In this document: positions 31,206-39,895 of the stretch, piece after piece
Position numbering within the stretch: position 1 is the stretch's first letter
How the letters are laid out: each line of letters starts with the position of its first letter
Assembly (NCBI RefSeq): GCF_049446155.1
Contig: NZ_JBMSEE010000001.1
Location: forward strand, 724,092 to 788,091
Direction of reading: 5' to 3'
Source: Rivibacter sp049446155
Lineage (GTDB): Bacteria > Pseudomonadota > Gammaproteobacteria > Burkholderiales > Burkholderiaceae_C
DNA: 64,000 nt
Made by a program: the position numbers and the translations under genes
Notes under the pieces: model-generated
The model's input: the letters and a program-made list of their open reading frames with translations, nothing else
Database searches by the model: none
Told to the model about the DNA's origin: nothing

Positions 31206-32468
31206 ATGATCAGCTGGGTGTGGGGAGGCTTGCTGTTTGCGGTGGTCGTGCTGCAGGTCGTCGTCATCTGGTCGATCCGCCGTCACCGTGACCCTGCCCT
31301 GCGCATCGACAGCGACGCTCGCATCGATGAACTGATGCCCAGCCTCGCGGGCCTGACACTGGGCACGGCGGTCGGCGGCAATCGGGTCGAGGTGCTCGAG
31401 AACGGGGCGTTCTTCGAGGTGCTGCTCGCGCGCATCGGCGCGGCCCGCCGGTCCGTGCATTTCGAGACCTTCCTCTGGAAAGACGGCCAGCTCGGGCGGC
31501 GCCTGGCCGGCGCGCTGATCGAACGCGCGCGCGCCGGCTTGCAGGTGCGCGTGCTGCTCGATGCGCAAGGCTCGAAGGGGGTGGGCAAGGATGTCGTGCG
31601 GCAGATGCGCGAGGCCGGCTGCCACCTGAAGTTCTTTCACGAGCGCTCGTTTCGCAACATCGGCGTGCTGAACGACCGCGACCACCGCAAGATCGTGGTG
31701 ATCGACGGGCGCGAGGCCTTCGTCGGCGGGCACTGCATCGTCGACAGCTGGCTCGGCGATGCCGAGGACCACCAGCATTTCTCCGACGTCAGCGTGCAGC
31801 TTCACGGGCCCATCGTGCACAGCCTGCAAGGCGCTTTCAGCGAGAACTGGGCCGGCGAGACCGGCGAGCTGTTCCTGGGTGACGACGTCTTCCCCAAGCT
31901 CGAGCCGGCGGGCGATGTGCTCATCCACGCGGTATTCGCCAAGCCGGAGAACTCGGCCCCGACGGTGAAGATCCTCCATCACACGGCCATCTGCGTGGCG
32001 CGCAAGCGCATCTGGATCCAGAACCCGTACTTCATTCCCGAGCCCGATGCCATCGATGCCTTCGGCGCGGCCGTCAGGCGCGGTGTCGACGTGCGCGTCC
32101 TGATGCCGTCTACCAGCGGCTCTGACAACCCGATGGTCCAGCACGCCGGGCATCGAAACTTCGAGAAGCTGCTGAAGAACGGCGTGCGCCTCTTCGAGTA
32201 TCCGCACACGCTGCTGCACCAGAAGATCATGACCGTCGACGGCGTCTGGAGCGCCATCGGCTCGAGCAACTTCGACGACCGCAGCTTCGAGACCAACGAC
32301 GAGATCAGCCTGTCCATCCTGGACCAGGGCCTGGCCGAGCGGCTCGATGCCGTCTTCGAAAGGTATGTCCAGCGCGCCGAGGAGATCGAGCTCGAGGCGT
32401 GGCAGCGCCGCGGCTGGGTGCACAAGCTGAAGGACAACGCCTTCTACCTGCTCAACGAGTTGCTGTAG
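31206..32468 (+). CDS. Phospholipase D-family cardiolipin synthase (ClsB-like)
   Basis: 420 residues. One N-terminal membrane helix (WGGLLFAVVVLQVVVIW), then two PLD domains with the HxK motifs in DRDHRKIVVIDG (near 165) and LLHQKIMTVDG (near 340), each followed by a GG or GSSN element (FVGGHCI, AIGSSNFD). Such membrane-bound enzymes join phosphatidyl groups to make cardiolipin. GGAGGTG 7 bases upstream sets the ATG at 31206. It converges with the metallopeptidase gene, overlapping by 17 bases. Confidence 0.9.
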   Translation: MISWVWGGLLFAVVVLQVVVIWSIRRHRDPALRIDSDARIDELMPSLAGLTLGTAVGGNRVEVLENGAFFEVLLARIGAARRSVHFETFLWKDGQLGRRLAGALIERARAGLQVRVLLDAQGSKGVGKDVVRQMREAGCHLKFFHERSFRNIGVLNDRDHRKIVVIDGREAFVGGHCIVDSWLGDAEDHQHFSDVSVQLHGPIVHSLQGAFSENWAGETGELFLGDDVFPKLEPAGDVLIHAVFAKPENSAPTVKILHHTAICVARKRIWIQNPYFIPEPDAIDAFGAAVRRGVDVRVLMPSTSGSDNPMVQHAGHRNFEKLLKNGVRLFEYPHTLLHQKIMTVDGVWSAIGSSNFDDRSFETNDEISLSILDQGLAERLDAVFERYVQRAEEIELEAWQRRGWVHKLKDNAFYLLNELL

Positions 32469-32964
32469 ACGCCTCGCGCAAGGTCAGCCACACCCGCACG
32501 TCGAACTCGACCTGGTGGTACGCGGGCTCCATGTGCTCGCACAGCGCATAGAACGCCTTCCCGTGCTCGCGCTCCTTCAGGTGCGCCAGCTCGTGCACGA
32601 CGATCATCCTGAGAAACGCGGCGGGTGCCTGCTGGAACAGGCTGGCGATGCGGATCTCGCGCTTGCTCTTGAGATGGCCGCCCTGCACGCGCGAGACGGT
32701 GGTGTGCGTGCCCAGGGCCTTGTGCACGAGCTGCAGCCGGTTGTCGTAGAGCACTTTCGCCAGCGGCCCGGCATTGCGCATGTAGCGGCTCTTGAGCGCC
32801 GAGACGTAGTCGTACAGCGCACCGTCGCTGAGCACGGCATGGCGCTCGGGATAGCGACGCTCCAGGTTCTGCGCCAGGCCGCCCTGGTCGATCAGCTCGC
32901 GAACGCGCGCCAGCAGCTCGGGCGGGTAGCCCGCCAGGTACTTCAACGGGGGCGGCGTGCTCAT
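32452..32964 (-). CDS. YgjP/WLM-type metallopeptidase-like protein
   Basis: 170 residues with VVHELAHLKEREHGKAFYALCEHM: the HExxH zinc site plus a downstream His, in the YgjP-like (DUF45/M48-related) family. N-terminal half helical. Whether it is a peptidase or a nucleotide-acting YgjP-like enzyme cannot be told. Confidence 0.87.
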   Translation of the reverse strand: MSTPPPLKYLAGYPPELLARVRELIDQGGLAQNLERRYPERHAVLSDGALYDYVSALKSRYMRNAGPLAKVLYDNRLQLVHKALGTHTTVSRVQGGHLKSKREIRIASLFQQAPAAFLRMIVVHELAHLKEREHGKAFYALCEHMEPAYHQVEFDVRVWLTLREASTATR

Positions 32965-33042
32965 CGAGGAGCAGGTGGGGTCGACATCGTGGGCATCGGG
33001 TGCAGGTCAAGGCTTGCGAGGACCGATGGTCGCAGATCAACC

Positions 33043-33960
33043 TCAAGCAGAAGGTTGGCGAGCCGCCGGCGGCAGCGGCTGCAGCGTCGCCGAGAGTTCC
33101 TGCTTCAGCCACTCGATGAACACCCGCGTGCGCAGCGGCAGCAGCCGTGCGCTCGGGTAGACGATGCTCACCTGGCGGGCCGGCTCCTCAAAGGCCGCCA
33201 GCACCACGCGCAGCCGCTTGTCGCGCACATAGGGCGCCACCTGGTAGGACAGGAAGCGGCTCGGCCCCAGCCCCAGCGCGCAGGCCTCCAGCAGCGGCGC
33301 GCCCAGGTTGCATTCGAAGTTGCCCTGCACCGCCACCGTCAGCGGCTTGCCGCCTTCGATGAAGCGCCACTGCCGGCCCTCGTTGCCGAGGATGCAGTTC
33401 ACCTTTGCCAGCTCGCGCGGATGGCGCGGCGTGCCGTGCCGGCGCAGCCACTCGGGGCTGGCCGCGACGACGCGGCGGACATCGCCGACCGGCTGCGCCA
33501 CCAGCGTCGAGTCGGCCAGCTGCGCGATGCGCACGCCGACGTCGTGGCCTTCCTGGATCAGGTCGACCACGCGATCGAGCAACACCAGGTTGACCTGCAT
33601 CTGCGGATAGCGCTGCAGGAAGCGCGCGATGGCCGGCGCCACATGCATGTGGCCGAACAGCACCGGCGCGGTCACCGAGAGCAAGCCGCTGGGCTCGGCC
33701 TGCCGCAGGCTCACCGAGCGGTCGGCCTCGTCCACGTCGGCCAGCACGCGGCGCGCGCGCTCCAGGTAGAGCCGCCCCTCCTCGGTGAGAGACAGCCGTC
33801 GCGTGGTGCGGTTGAGCAGCCGCACGCCGAGCTGGCCCTCCAGGCCGGCCAGCTGGCGCACCACCGCGGGCAGCGACGAATCCAGCGCGTCGGCGGCGGC
33901 CGTGAGGCTGCCCTGCTCGACGATCGCGACAAAGGTTTCCAGCGCGCGCAGCTTGTCCAT
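33043..33960 (-). CDS. LysR-family transcriptional regulator
   Basis: 305 residues with KLRALETFVAIVEQGSLTAAADAL, a DNA-recognition helix LPAVVRQLAGLE, and a long effector domain. Of the CrgA-like subgroup by overall pattern. It is divergent from the GST and PNPOx-like genes, which it probably controls. Confidence 0.92.
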   Translation of the reverse strand: MDKLRALETFVAIVEQGSLTAAADALDSSLPAVVRQLAGLEGQLGVRLLNRTTRRLSLTEEGRLYLERARRVLADVDEADRSVSLRQAEPSGLLSVTAPVLFGHMHVAPAIARFLQRYPQMQVNLVLLDRVVDLIQEGHDVGVRIAQLADSTLVAQPVGDVRRVVAASPEWLRRHGTPRHPRELAKVNCILGNEGRQWRFIEGGKPLTVAVQGNFECNLGAPLLEACALGLGPSRFLSYQVAPYVRDKRLRVVLAAFEEPARQVSIVYPSARLLPLRTRVFIEWLKQELSATLQPLPPAARQPSA

Positions 33961-33971
33961 GAGGGCGCGAT

Positions 33972-33987
33972 GATTGCTCCGGTAATC
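33972..33987. promoter_or_regulatory. Candidate LysR box
   Basis: GATT-GCTCCGGT-AATC, an inverted repeat in the 115-base gap between the LysR gene and the GST gene, 12 bases from the regulator start. Confidence 0.45.
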
Positions 33988-34075
33988 GGATCAGTCAAAT
34001 CCGCGCCGCAGTCTTTATTGCGCGGCGAGACCGGCCAAGAATCGCGGCCATCCCGCCACCGATGGAGCCGCAGAC

Positions 34076-34720
34076 ATGAGCACGACCGTCCCCGCCCGCC
34101 CGATCAAGCTGTACCGCCACGCACTGTCCGGCCACGCGCATCGCGCCGAGGTCTTCATCAACCTGCTGGGGCTGCCGTACGAAAACATCGACGTCGACCT
34201 GCGGCGCAAGGAGCAAAAGCGCCCCGAGTTCCTGGCCCTCAACCTGTTCGGCCAGGTGCCGGTGATCGACGACGACGGCACGGTGGTGGCCGACTCCAAC
34301 GCCATCCTCACCTACCTGGCGCTGCGCTATGCGCCCGAGCACTGGCTGCCGCGCGATCCGGCCGCCGCCGCCCAGGTGCAGCGCTGGCTGTCGGTGGCCG
34401 CCGGCGAGCTGGCGTACGGCGCGGCGCGCGCCCGCGTGGTGCAGCTGTTCGGCCTGCCGGACGACCCCGGCCCGGCCATTGCCGCGGCGCAGGCGCTGTT
34501 CAGCGTGATCGAGCGGACGCTGGCGGACAACCGGGCTTTCATCACCGGCAGCCAGCCCACGATCGCCGACCTCGCGCTGTACAGCTACACCGCGCACGCA
34601 CCCGAGGGCAATGTCTCGCTGGAGCCGTTTCCGGTGCTGCGCGGCTGGCTGCGGCGCATCGAGGCGCTGCCGCGCTTCGTGCCGATGGCGCCGTCGCGCT
34701 GCGGGCTGCTGGCCGCCTGA
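34076..34720 (+). CDS. Glutathione S-transferase family protein
   Basis: 214 residues. Thioredoxin-like N-terminal domain with FGQVPVIDDDGTVVADSNAIL (cis-Pro and Ser/Asn for glutathione) and all-helical C-terminal domain ending TIADLALYSYTAHAPEGN. Likely a detoxification or disulfide-handling enzyme; the next gene may share its transcript (50-base gap). Confidence 0.9.
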   Translation: MSTTVPARPIKLYRHALSGHAHRAEVFINLLGLPYENIDVDLRRKEQKRPEFLALNLFGQVPVIDDDGTVVADSNAILTYLALRYAPEHWLPRDPAAAAQVQRWLSVAAGELAYGAARARVVQLFGLPDDPGPAIAAAQALFSVIERTLADNRAFITGSQPTIADLALYSYTAHAPEGNVSLEPFPVLRGWLRRIEALPRFVPMAPSRCGLLAA

Positions 34721-34770
34721 GCCCCGGCCCCGGTCGCCATCTTCATCTGTCTTCGAACAAGGAGCACGCC

Positions 34771-35742
34771 ATGTCGTCGCTGCCGGGCTGGCCGCATCCG
34801 CACGTTGCCCCCTTCCATGCCGGCGAGCAGGCCGCGCAGCGGCGCACCGGGGTGCACGAGCGCATGCAGGAGATCGGCCAACGCGTGATGCGCGGCGCGA
34901 TGCCGCAGCAGCATCGCGACTTCTTCCCGCTGCTGCCCTTCGTTGTGCTGGGCGCGGCCGATGCGGCCGGGCAGCCGTCGGCCACCTTGCTGGCCGGGGC
35001 CGCGCCGGGCTTCGTCAGTTCGCCCAGCGACACCGCGCTGCGCATCCAGGCGCTGCCGCCGGCCGACGATCCGCTGGCGCCGCTGCTGCATGAAGGTGCG
35101 CAGGTCGGCCTGCTGGGCATCGAACTGCCGACGCGGCGGCGCAATCGCGCCAACGGCGTCGTCCGCGCCCTCGGGAACGGAGGCTGGACGCTGGAGGTCC
35201 AGCAAAGCTTCGGCAACTGCCCGAAGTACATCCAGCTTCGCCGCCCGCTGGCGCTGCCCGACGCCGGCGCGGCGGCGCCGGCCGCGCCGCGGCATGCGAC
35301 GCGGCTGGACGAGCCGATGGCCGCCCAGCTGCGCGCGGCCGACACGTTCTTCATCGCCACCCACGCGGCAGGCGACGGCATCAATGGCGGCAGCGACGTG
35401 TCGCACCGCGGCGGGCGCGCCGGTTTCGTGCAGGTGAGCGACGACGGCGCGACGCTGACCTGGCCCGACTTCATCGGCAACTCCTTCTTCAACACGCTGG
35501 GCAACCTGATGCTGCAGCCGCGCGCCGGGCTGGTGTTCCCCGACTTCGCCAGCGGCGACTTGCTGCACATCACCGGCGACGCCGAGATCGTCTGGGAAGG
35601 CCCGCAGGTGCAGGCCTTTGCCGGGGCCTTGCGGCTGGTGCGCCTGCACCTGCGCGAGGCGCTGCTGCGCCCGTCGGCGCTGCCCTTGCGCTGGCAACTG
35701 CAAGAGGAGTCGCCGGCGCTGGCGGGTACGGGGCGGTGGTGA
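34771..35742 (+). CDS. Pyridoxamine 5'-phosphate oxidase-like flavin protein
   Basis: 323 residues, two split-barrel modules. N-terminal HRDFFPLLPFVVLGAADAAGQP and C-terminal DVSHRGGRAGFVQV and LTWPDFIGNSFFNTLGNL, a pattern of FMN-binding PNPOx relatives. AAGGAG is 8 bases before the ATG at 34771. Placed with a GST and LysR, it is probably involved in an electrophile response. Substrate unknown. Confidence 0.87.
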   Translation: MSSLPGWPHPHVAPFHAGEQAAQRRTGVHERMQEIGQRVMRGAMPQQHRDFFPLLPFVVLGAADAAGQPSATLLAGAAPGFVSSPSDTALRIQALPPADDPLAPLLHEGAQVGLLGIELPTRRRNRANGVVRALGNGGWTLEVQQSFGNCPKYIQLRRPLALPDAGAAAPAAPRHATRLDEPMAAQLRAADTFFIATHAAGDGINGGSDVSHRGGRAGFVQVSDDGATLTWPDFIGNSFFNTLGNLMLQPRAGLVFPDFASGDLLHITGDAEIVWEGPQVQAFAGALRLVRLHLREALLRPSALPLRWQLQEESPALAGTGRW

Positions 35743-35975
35743 GACGGAAGCCGCTGGGGTGGCGCCTCGTGCCGCTGGTGCGAGGGTCAACGTGTCTTAA
35801 ACGCAGCCGTTGGTAAACATCGGTAGCTGCCGCAGCCGACAACGTATGCCACCTCTGGATTGAACGCGTCCGTGAGTTCGCAAGTTCGGGTGCGCGCCCT
35901 GAGTGCGCTCCCGCACAGATTCCGAAGTCTGACTGAGCGCACGCTAGGCGCGGGGCGTACCTTCGCCCGTTCACG
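35743..35975. other. Intergenic stretch, nothing recognised
   Basis: 233 bases with lower GC than the flanks and no gene, clear promoter or terminator that I can support. Confidence 0.5.
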
Positions 35976-36311
35976 ATGACGATGACCAGCCCAGTGACCC
36001 CGACTCTGGATTCCGAACCTGAGGGGAACTTCCCTCCTGCGTCGAGGCACGACGGGCGTCCGCCTGATGACACGCCAATGACGAACGCGGAACTGGTGCA
36101 GCTCCGCATCCGCGTGATCGCGCTGGAGAACCTGGTCATCGCGCTGCTGGCCAAGGCGCCGGATCGACAACTGACCCTTGCGCGAGGGATGGCGAGCTAC
36201 ATCTCGCCGCGAGCCGGCTTTACCCCCCACCCGATCACGCTGCGAGCGGCCGACGAGATGCTGAGCTTGGTCGACCGGGCGGACCGCTACCTCCGCCCAT
36301 CGACACCCTGA
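35976..36311 (+). CDS. Hypothetical protein
   Basis: 111 residues. A polar N-terminus, then AELVQLRIRVIALENLVIALLAK, probably a coiled helix, and a C-terminal segment (MLSLVDRADRYL). I do not recognise a family. Its stop is 8 bases before the SdhB gene, so they may be cotranscribed. A start at 36078 is also possible. Confidence 0.55.
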   Translation: MTMTSPVTPTLDSEPEGNFPPASRHDGRPPDDTPMTNAELVQLRIRVIALENLVIALLAKAPDRQLTLARGMASYISPRAGFTPHPITLRAADEMLSLVDRADRYLRPSTP

Positions 36312-36319
36312 TCGTCGCC

Positions 36320-37018
36320 ATGCACAGCTTCCACATCTACCGCTACGACCCGGATGCCGACGAGAAACCTCGAATGCAGGTGATTGAGCTGGAGGTGGGA
36401 AACGCCGACCGCATGTTGCTGGACGTGCTGACGCGCCTGAAGGCGTTCGACCCGAGCTTGAGCTTTCGCCGCTCCTGCCGCGAAGGAATCTGCGGTTCTG
36501 ACGCCATGAACATCAACGGCAAGAACGGCCTGGCCTGTGTGACCAATATGCGCTCGCTGCCGAGCACCGTGGTGCTGAAGCCGCTGCCTGGCCTGCCGGT
36601 GATCCGCGACTTGTTCGTCGACATGACTGGCTTCTTCAAGCAGTACGACTCGATCAAGCCCTGGCTGGTGAATGACGACCCGCCGCCAGAGCGTGAGCGA
36701 CTGCAGTCGCCCGAGGCCCGCGGTGAACTCAATGGCCTGTACGAGTGCATCCTGTGCGCCTGCTGCTCCAGCGCATGCCCGAGCTTCTGGTGGAACCCCG
36801 ACAAGTACGTCGGGCCGGCAGGGTTGCTGCAGGCTTACCGTTTTCTGGTGGATAGCCGCGATCAGGCCAGCGGCAAACGACTGGACGACCTTCAGGACCC
36901 CTACCGCCTGTTCCGATGCCGAACGATCCTGAACTGCACCGACGTCTGTCCCAAAGGGTTGAACCCCGCGCTGGCCATCGGCAAGATCAAGGAAATGATG
37001 GTGCGACGCAGTGTCTGA
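36320..37018 (+). CDS. sdhB: Succinate dehydrogenase iron-sulfur subunit, orphan copy
   Basis: 232 residues, full length. [2Fe-2S] ligands in SCREGICGSDAMNINGKNG and the following Cys of LACV; [4Fe-4S] and [3Fe-4S] ligands in CILCACCSSACPSFWW and CRTILNCTDVCPKGLNP. All cluster cysteines are present. SdhB normally follows sdhC, sdhD and sdhA; none lies nearby. The neighbours are a hypothetical protein and a hemerythrin-like gene. It should be able to pair with the main complex or be a spare. Confidence 0.9.
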   Translation: MHSFHIYRYDPDADEKPRMQVIELEVGNADRMLLDVLTRLKAFDPSLSFRRSCREGICGSDAMNINGKNGLACVTNMRSLPSTVVLKPLPGLPVIRDLFVDMTGFFKQYDSIKPWLVNDDPPPERERLQSPEARGELNGLYECILCACCSSACPSFWWNPDKYVGPAGLLQAYRFLVDSRDQASGKRLDDLQDPYRLFRCRTILNCTDVCPKGLNPALAIGKIKEMMVRRSV

Positions 37019-37097
37019 GACACCCAGCGTCGCCATTCTTCGCTCGCTGGCGACGAATGCATTCCGCGCGCGTGCCAGGTGATGCGGGAGCTGAAAC

Positions 37098-37682
37098 ATG
37101 ATCTTTGATGCCATCCGCGAAAGTCATGATTTGCAGCGTGACCTGTGCCGCAAGCTCACGGCATCGCGCGGCGACATGGCTGCGCGCCAACTGCTCTTCC
37201 TGCAGTTGAAGGTCGAGCTGATGGCGCATGCGGCGGCCGAGGAACGTCACCTGTACGTCCCGCTGCTGATGGAGGACGGCGGCCTCGACGCGTCGCGCCA
37301 TGCGCTGCACGAGCACCACCAGATCGACGAGTTGCTGGACGACCTGTCCGTGCGCAACAAGAAGCAGGCCGGCTGGATCGCAACCGCGAAGAAGCTCAGC
37401 TTCAAGGTGCGCCACCACCTGAAGGAGGAGGAGTCGAAGTTCTTCCAGCTCGCCGGGCGCCTGCTGTCGCAGACGAAGAAGAAGCAGCTTGCCCGCAAGT
37501 ACACGCAAGAGATCGTGCGCATGCGCAGGCACTACAGCGCCAAGTACGAAACTGTCGTCGTCGCGGCGTCGACCGGCCTCGTCAAGCCTGCGAAACGCGG
37601 GGCCGACAGGCCCGCCACGAGCGGCAGCGCGAGCGCGGGCGCCCAACTGCGAGGCAAAAGCGAACCGCGCCGCACGCGCTGA
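37098..37682 (+). CDS. Hemerythrin-like HHE-domain protein
   Basis: 194 residues. His/Glu pattern of an HHE bundle: IFDAIRESHDLQRDL, MAHAAAEERHLY, HALHEHHQIDELL and VRHHLKEEESKFF. A basic C-terminal tail of about 40 residues (KRGADRP, RRTR end) is extra. Such di-iron proteins sense or scavenge oxygen, peroxide or nitric oxide; no sigma-54-type site precedes it, unlike the two hemerythrin genes in the right block. Confidence 0.87.
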   Translation: MIFDAIRESHDLQRDLCRKLTASRGDMAARQLLFLQLKVELMAHAAAEERHLYVPLLMEDGGLDASRHALHEHHQIDELLDDLSVRNKKQAGWIATAKKLSFKVRHHLKEEESKFFQLAGRLLSQTKKKQLARKYTQEIVRMRRHYSAKYETVVVAASTGLVKPAKRGADRPATSGSASAGAQLRGKSEPRRTR

Positions 37683-37813
37683 TCAAGCGCCAACGAGGGC
37701 ATGCAACGAACGTCCAGCGACGTCGTCAGCCCACCGGTGAATCGCGCGACGCAGTTGTGAACCAGGAAGGAACGGCCGTCGGCTCCGCGCCGAATTGCGG
37801 CAAGCCGCCTGAC

Positions 37814-38488
37814 TCATCGGGCGTTGGCGCTGCTGGCCTTGATCCGCTGCCGCAGGAACTGGCCCGCGACAAAGATGTCCTTCTCGACGGCGCGGCGCAC
37901 GCCTGCACTGTCCCGGCGGGCTAGCGCCTTGAGCAGGTCTTCATGGGCGTCGTTCAACACCGCCGAAGCCTCGGGCGTGTCGAACAGCTGGTTCGAGATC
38001 GGGCCGGCCTTGAGCCACAGCGTGTCGATCAGCTCGAAGAGCATCGGCGAGCCCGCCGCCTTGTAGAGCATCACGTGAAAGTCTTCATTGGCCGCCAGGT
38101 AGCCCTCGGCGTCGCCCTTGGCCAGCGTCTTGGCCATGCGCTGGCACAGCGCGGCCAGGGCCTTCACGCCGGCGGCGTCCAGCCGCGCCGCGCCGCGCTC
38201 GGCGGCTTCGCCTTCCAGCAGCATGCGCATCTGCAGCAGGTCGTCGAACTCGGGCAGCGACAGCCGCGGCACCGCCACGCCTGCATTGGGCACGTTGACC
38301 AGCGCGCCTTCGGCGGCGAGCCGCTGCAGCGCGGCGCGCACCGGCATCTCGCCCACCCCCAATGCCGCCGCCACCGTGCGGATCTTCAGCCGCTCGCCGG
38401 GCTGGAAGCGGCCCACCGTGACCCATTGCCGCAGCGTGGCGTAGGTGTCGTCCTGTTGGGTGGTGGTCGGCGCGGGGGCAGTGGGCAT
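37814..38488 (-). CDS. GntR-family (FCD) transcriptional regulator
   Basis: 224 residues. Winged helix with TVAAALGVGEMPVRAALQRLAAEGAL and an all-helical FCD ligand domain with metal-site pattern (MLLEGEAAERGAA, DFHVMLYKAAGSP). It lies just downstream of the aminotransferase and glutamine synthetase genes on the same strand and probably controls them through the palindrome at 41264. Confidence 0.9.
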   Translation of the reverse strand: MPTAPAPTTTQQDDTYATLRQWVTVGRFQPGERLKIRTVAAALGVGEMPVRAALQRLAAEGALVNVPNAGVAVPRLSLPEFDDLLQMRMLLEGEAAERGAARLDAAGVKALAALCQRMAKTLAKGDAEGYLAANEDFHVMLYKAAGSPMLFELIDTLWLKAGPISNQLFDTPEASAVLNDAHEDLLKALARRDSAGVRRAVEKDIFVAGQFLRQRIKASSANAR

Positions 38489-38501
38489 CGGGCGATGAGG
38501 G

Positions 38502-39890
38502 TCAGCCGGTGAGCTCGGCCAGTATCTCGTCGAAAGCGGCGAGCAAGGCGGCCACGTCGGCGTCGGTGGTGTCGGGGCAGACCAGCATCATGTTGTGGAA
38601 GGGCGTGATCATGACGCCGCGGTTGAGCAGGGCCAGATGGATCGCCTGCTCCAGATCGGCATCCATGGCCGCGCCGGCTTCGCTGCCGTTGCGCGGCGGC
38701 GTGGCGCAGAACTGGAACTCGCAGCGCGCGCCCACCTGCGTCACGCACCAGGGCAGGCCGCGCTGCGCGATCACGGCGCGCAGGCCCTCTGCCAGGCGCG
38801 TGCAGCGCGCATGCAGCGCGGCGTAGACCTCGGGCGTCATCAGCGTGCTCAGCGTGGCGCGCATCGCGGCCATGGCCAGCAGGTTGGCGGTCAGGGTGGT
38901 GCCGATGCCCGAGTGGCCCGGCGGCGCCGAGCGCTTGGCGGCTTCGGCCAGCGCGGCCAGCTCGGCGCTGAAGCCATAGGCGGCGCAAGGCATGCCGCCG
39001 CCAAGGGGCTTGCCGATCACGACCGCATCGGGCGTCAAGCCATGCGCGCGCGCATAGCCGCCGGGTCCGCTGCTGATGGTGTGGGTCTCGTCCATCACCA
39101 GCCTGGCGCCATGCCGGTGGATGAGGTCGATCGCTCGCTCCCAGAAGCCGGGCTGCGGCAGCACCATGCCGATGTTGGTCATCACCGGCTCGGCCAGCAC
39201 GCAGGCCACGTCGCCCGGCGCCAGCGCGGCCTCGAGGGCGGCAAGGTCGTTGAACTCGACCACGCGCGTGGTGGCGGTCAGGTCGTGCACCTGGCCGAGC
39301 AGGCTGTCGCGCTGCACCGGCCGGCCATTGACCAGGTCGACGAACACATCGTCCACGGTGCCGTGGTAGCAGCCATTGAAGACCAGCAGCACACGGCGAC
39401 CCGTGGCCGCGCGCAGCCAGCGCAACACGAAGCGGTTGGCGTCGGTGGCCGTCATGGCGAACTGCCAATGCGGCAGGCCGAAGCGCTCGGCCAGCAGGGC
39501 CGACACGGCCGCGGCATCGGCGCTGGCCAGCATGGTCGTCAGACCTCGCGCCGCCTGGGCCTGCAGCGCGGCCGTCACGGCCGGCGGCGAATGGCCGAAC
39601 ATCGCGCCGGTGTCGCCGAGGCAGAAGTCGATGCGCGCGTGCCCGTCCACGTCGACCAGGCGCGCGCCGCGGGCATGGTCGACGTGCAGCGGAAACGGCG
39701 TCGACCAGTCGTTCATCCAGTGCAGCGGCACGCCGAACATCAGGTGCCGGGCGGCCTGCGCGGCCAGGGCCCGCGAGCGCGGGTTGGCCGCCGCGTAGCG
39801 GGCGCGCTCGGCCGCGGCCAGCGCGTGCACGCGCTGCGGCGCGATGCCGGTGCGGGCGCGGTTCGTCGTGGTGGTGGTGGTGGTGGTCAT
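38502..39890 (-). CDS. Class III (GSAM-like) aminotransferase
   Basis: 462 residues. PLP-binding Lys near 294 in VVIGKPLGGGMPCAAYG; upstream VMDETHTISSGPGG gives the cofactor Asp. A run of Thr codons (ACC repeats) follows the start. It overlaps no neighbour; the glutamine-synthetase-like stop is 5 bases upstream. A GSA-like or omega-amino acid role is likely, and the pairing suggests an amine or polyamine breakdown step. Confidence 0.88.
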   Translation of the reverse strand: MTTTTTTTTNRARTGIAPQRVHALAAAERARYAAANPRSRALAAQAARHLMFGVPLHWMNDWSTPFPLHVDHARGARLVDVDGHARIDFCLGDTGAMFGHSPPAVTAALQAQAARGLTTMLASADAAAVSALLAERFGLPHWQFAMTATDANRFVLRWLRAATGRRVLLVFNGCYHGTVDDVFVDLVNGRPVQRDSLLGQVHDLTATTRVVEFNDLAALEAALAPGDVACVLAEPVMTNIGMVLPQPGFWERAIDLIHRHGARLVMDETHTISSGPGGYARAHGLTPDAVVIGKPLGGGMPCAAYGFSAELAALAEAAKRSAPPGHSGIGTTLTANLLAMAAMRATLSTLMTPEVYAALHARCTRLAEGLRAVIAQRGLPWCVTQVGARCEFQFCATPPRNGSEAGAAMDADLEQAIHLALLNRGVMITPFHNMMLVCPDTTDADVAALLAAFDEILAELTG

Positions 39891-39895
39891 GATGG

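Noticed and set aside
39860..39890. Triplet repeat (ACC codons) at the start of the aminotransferase gene as a phase-variation switch
   Set aside because: Changes of whole triplets keep the frame, so they would only vary a Thr run.
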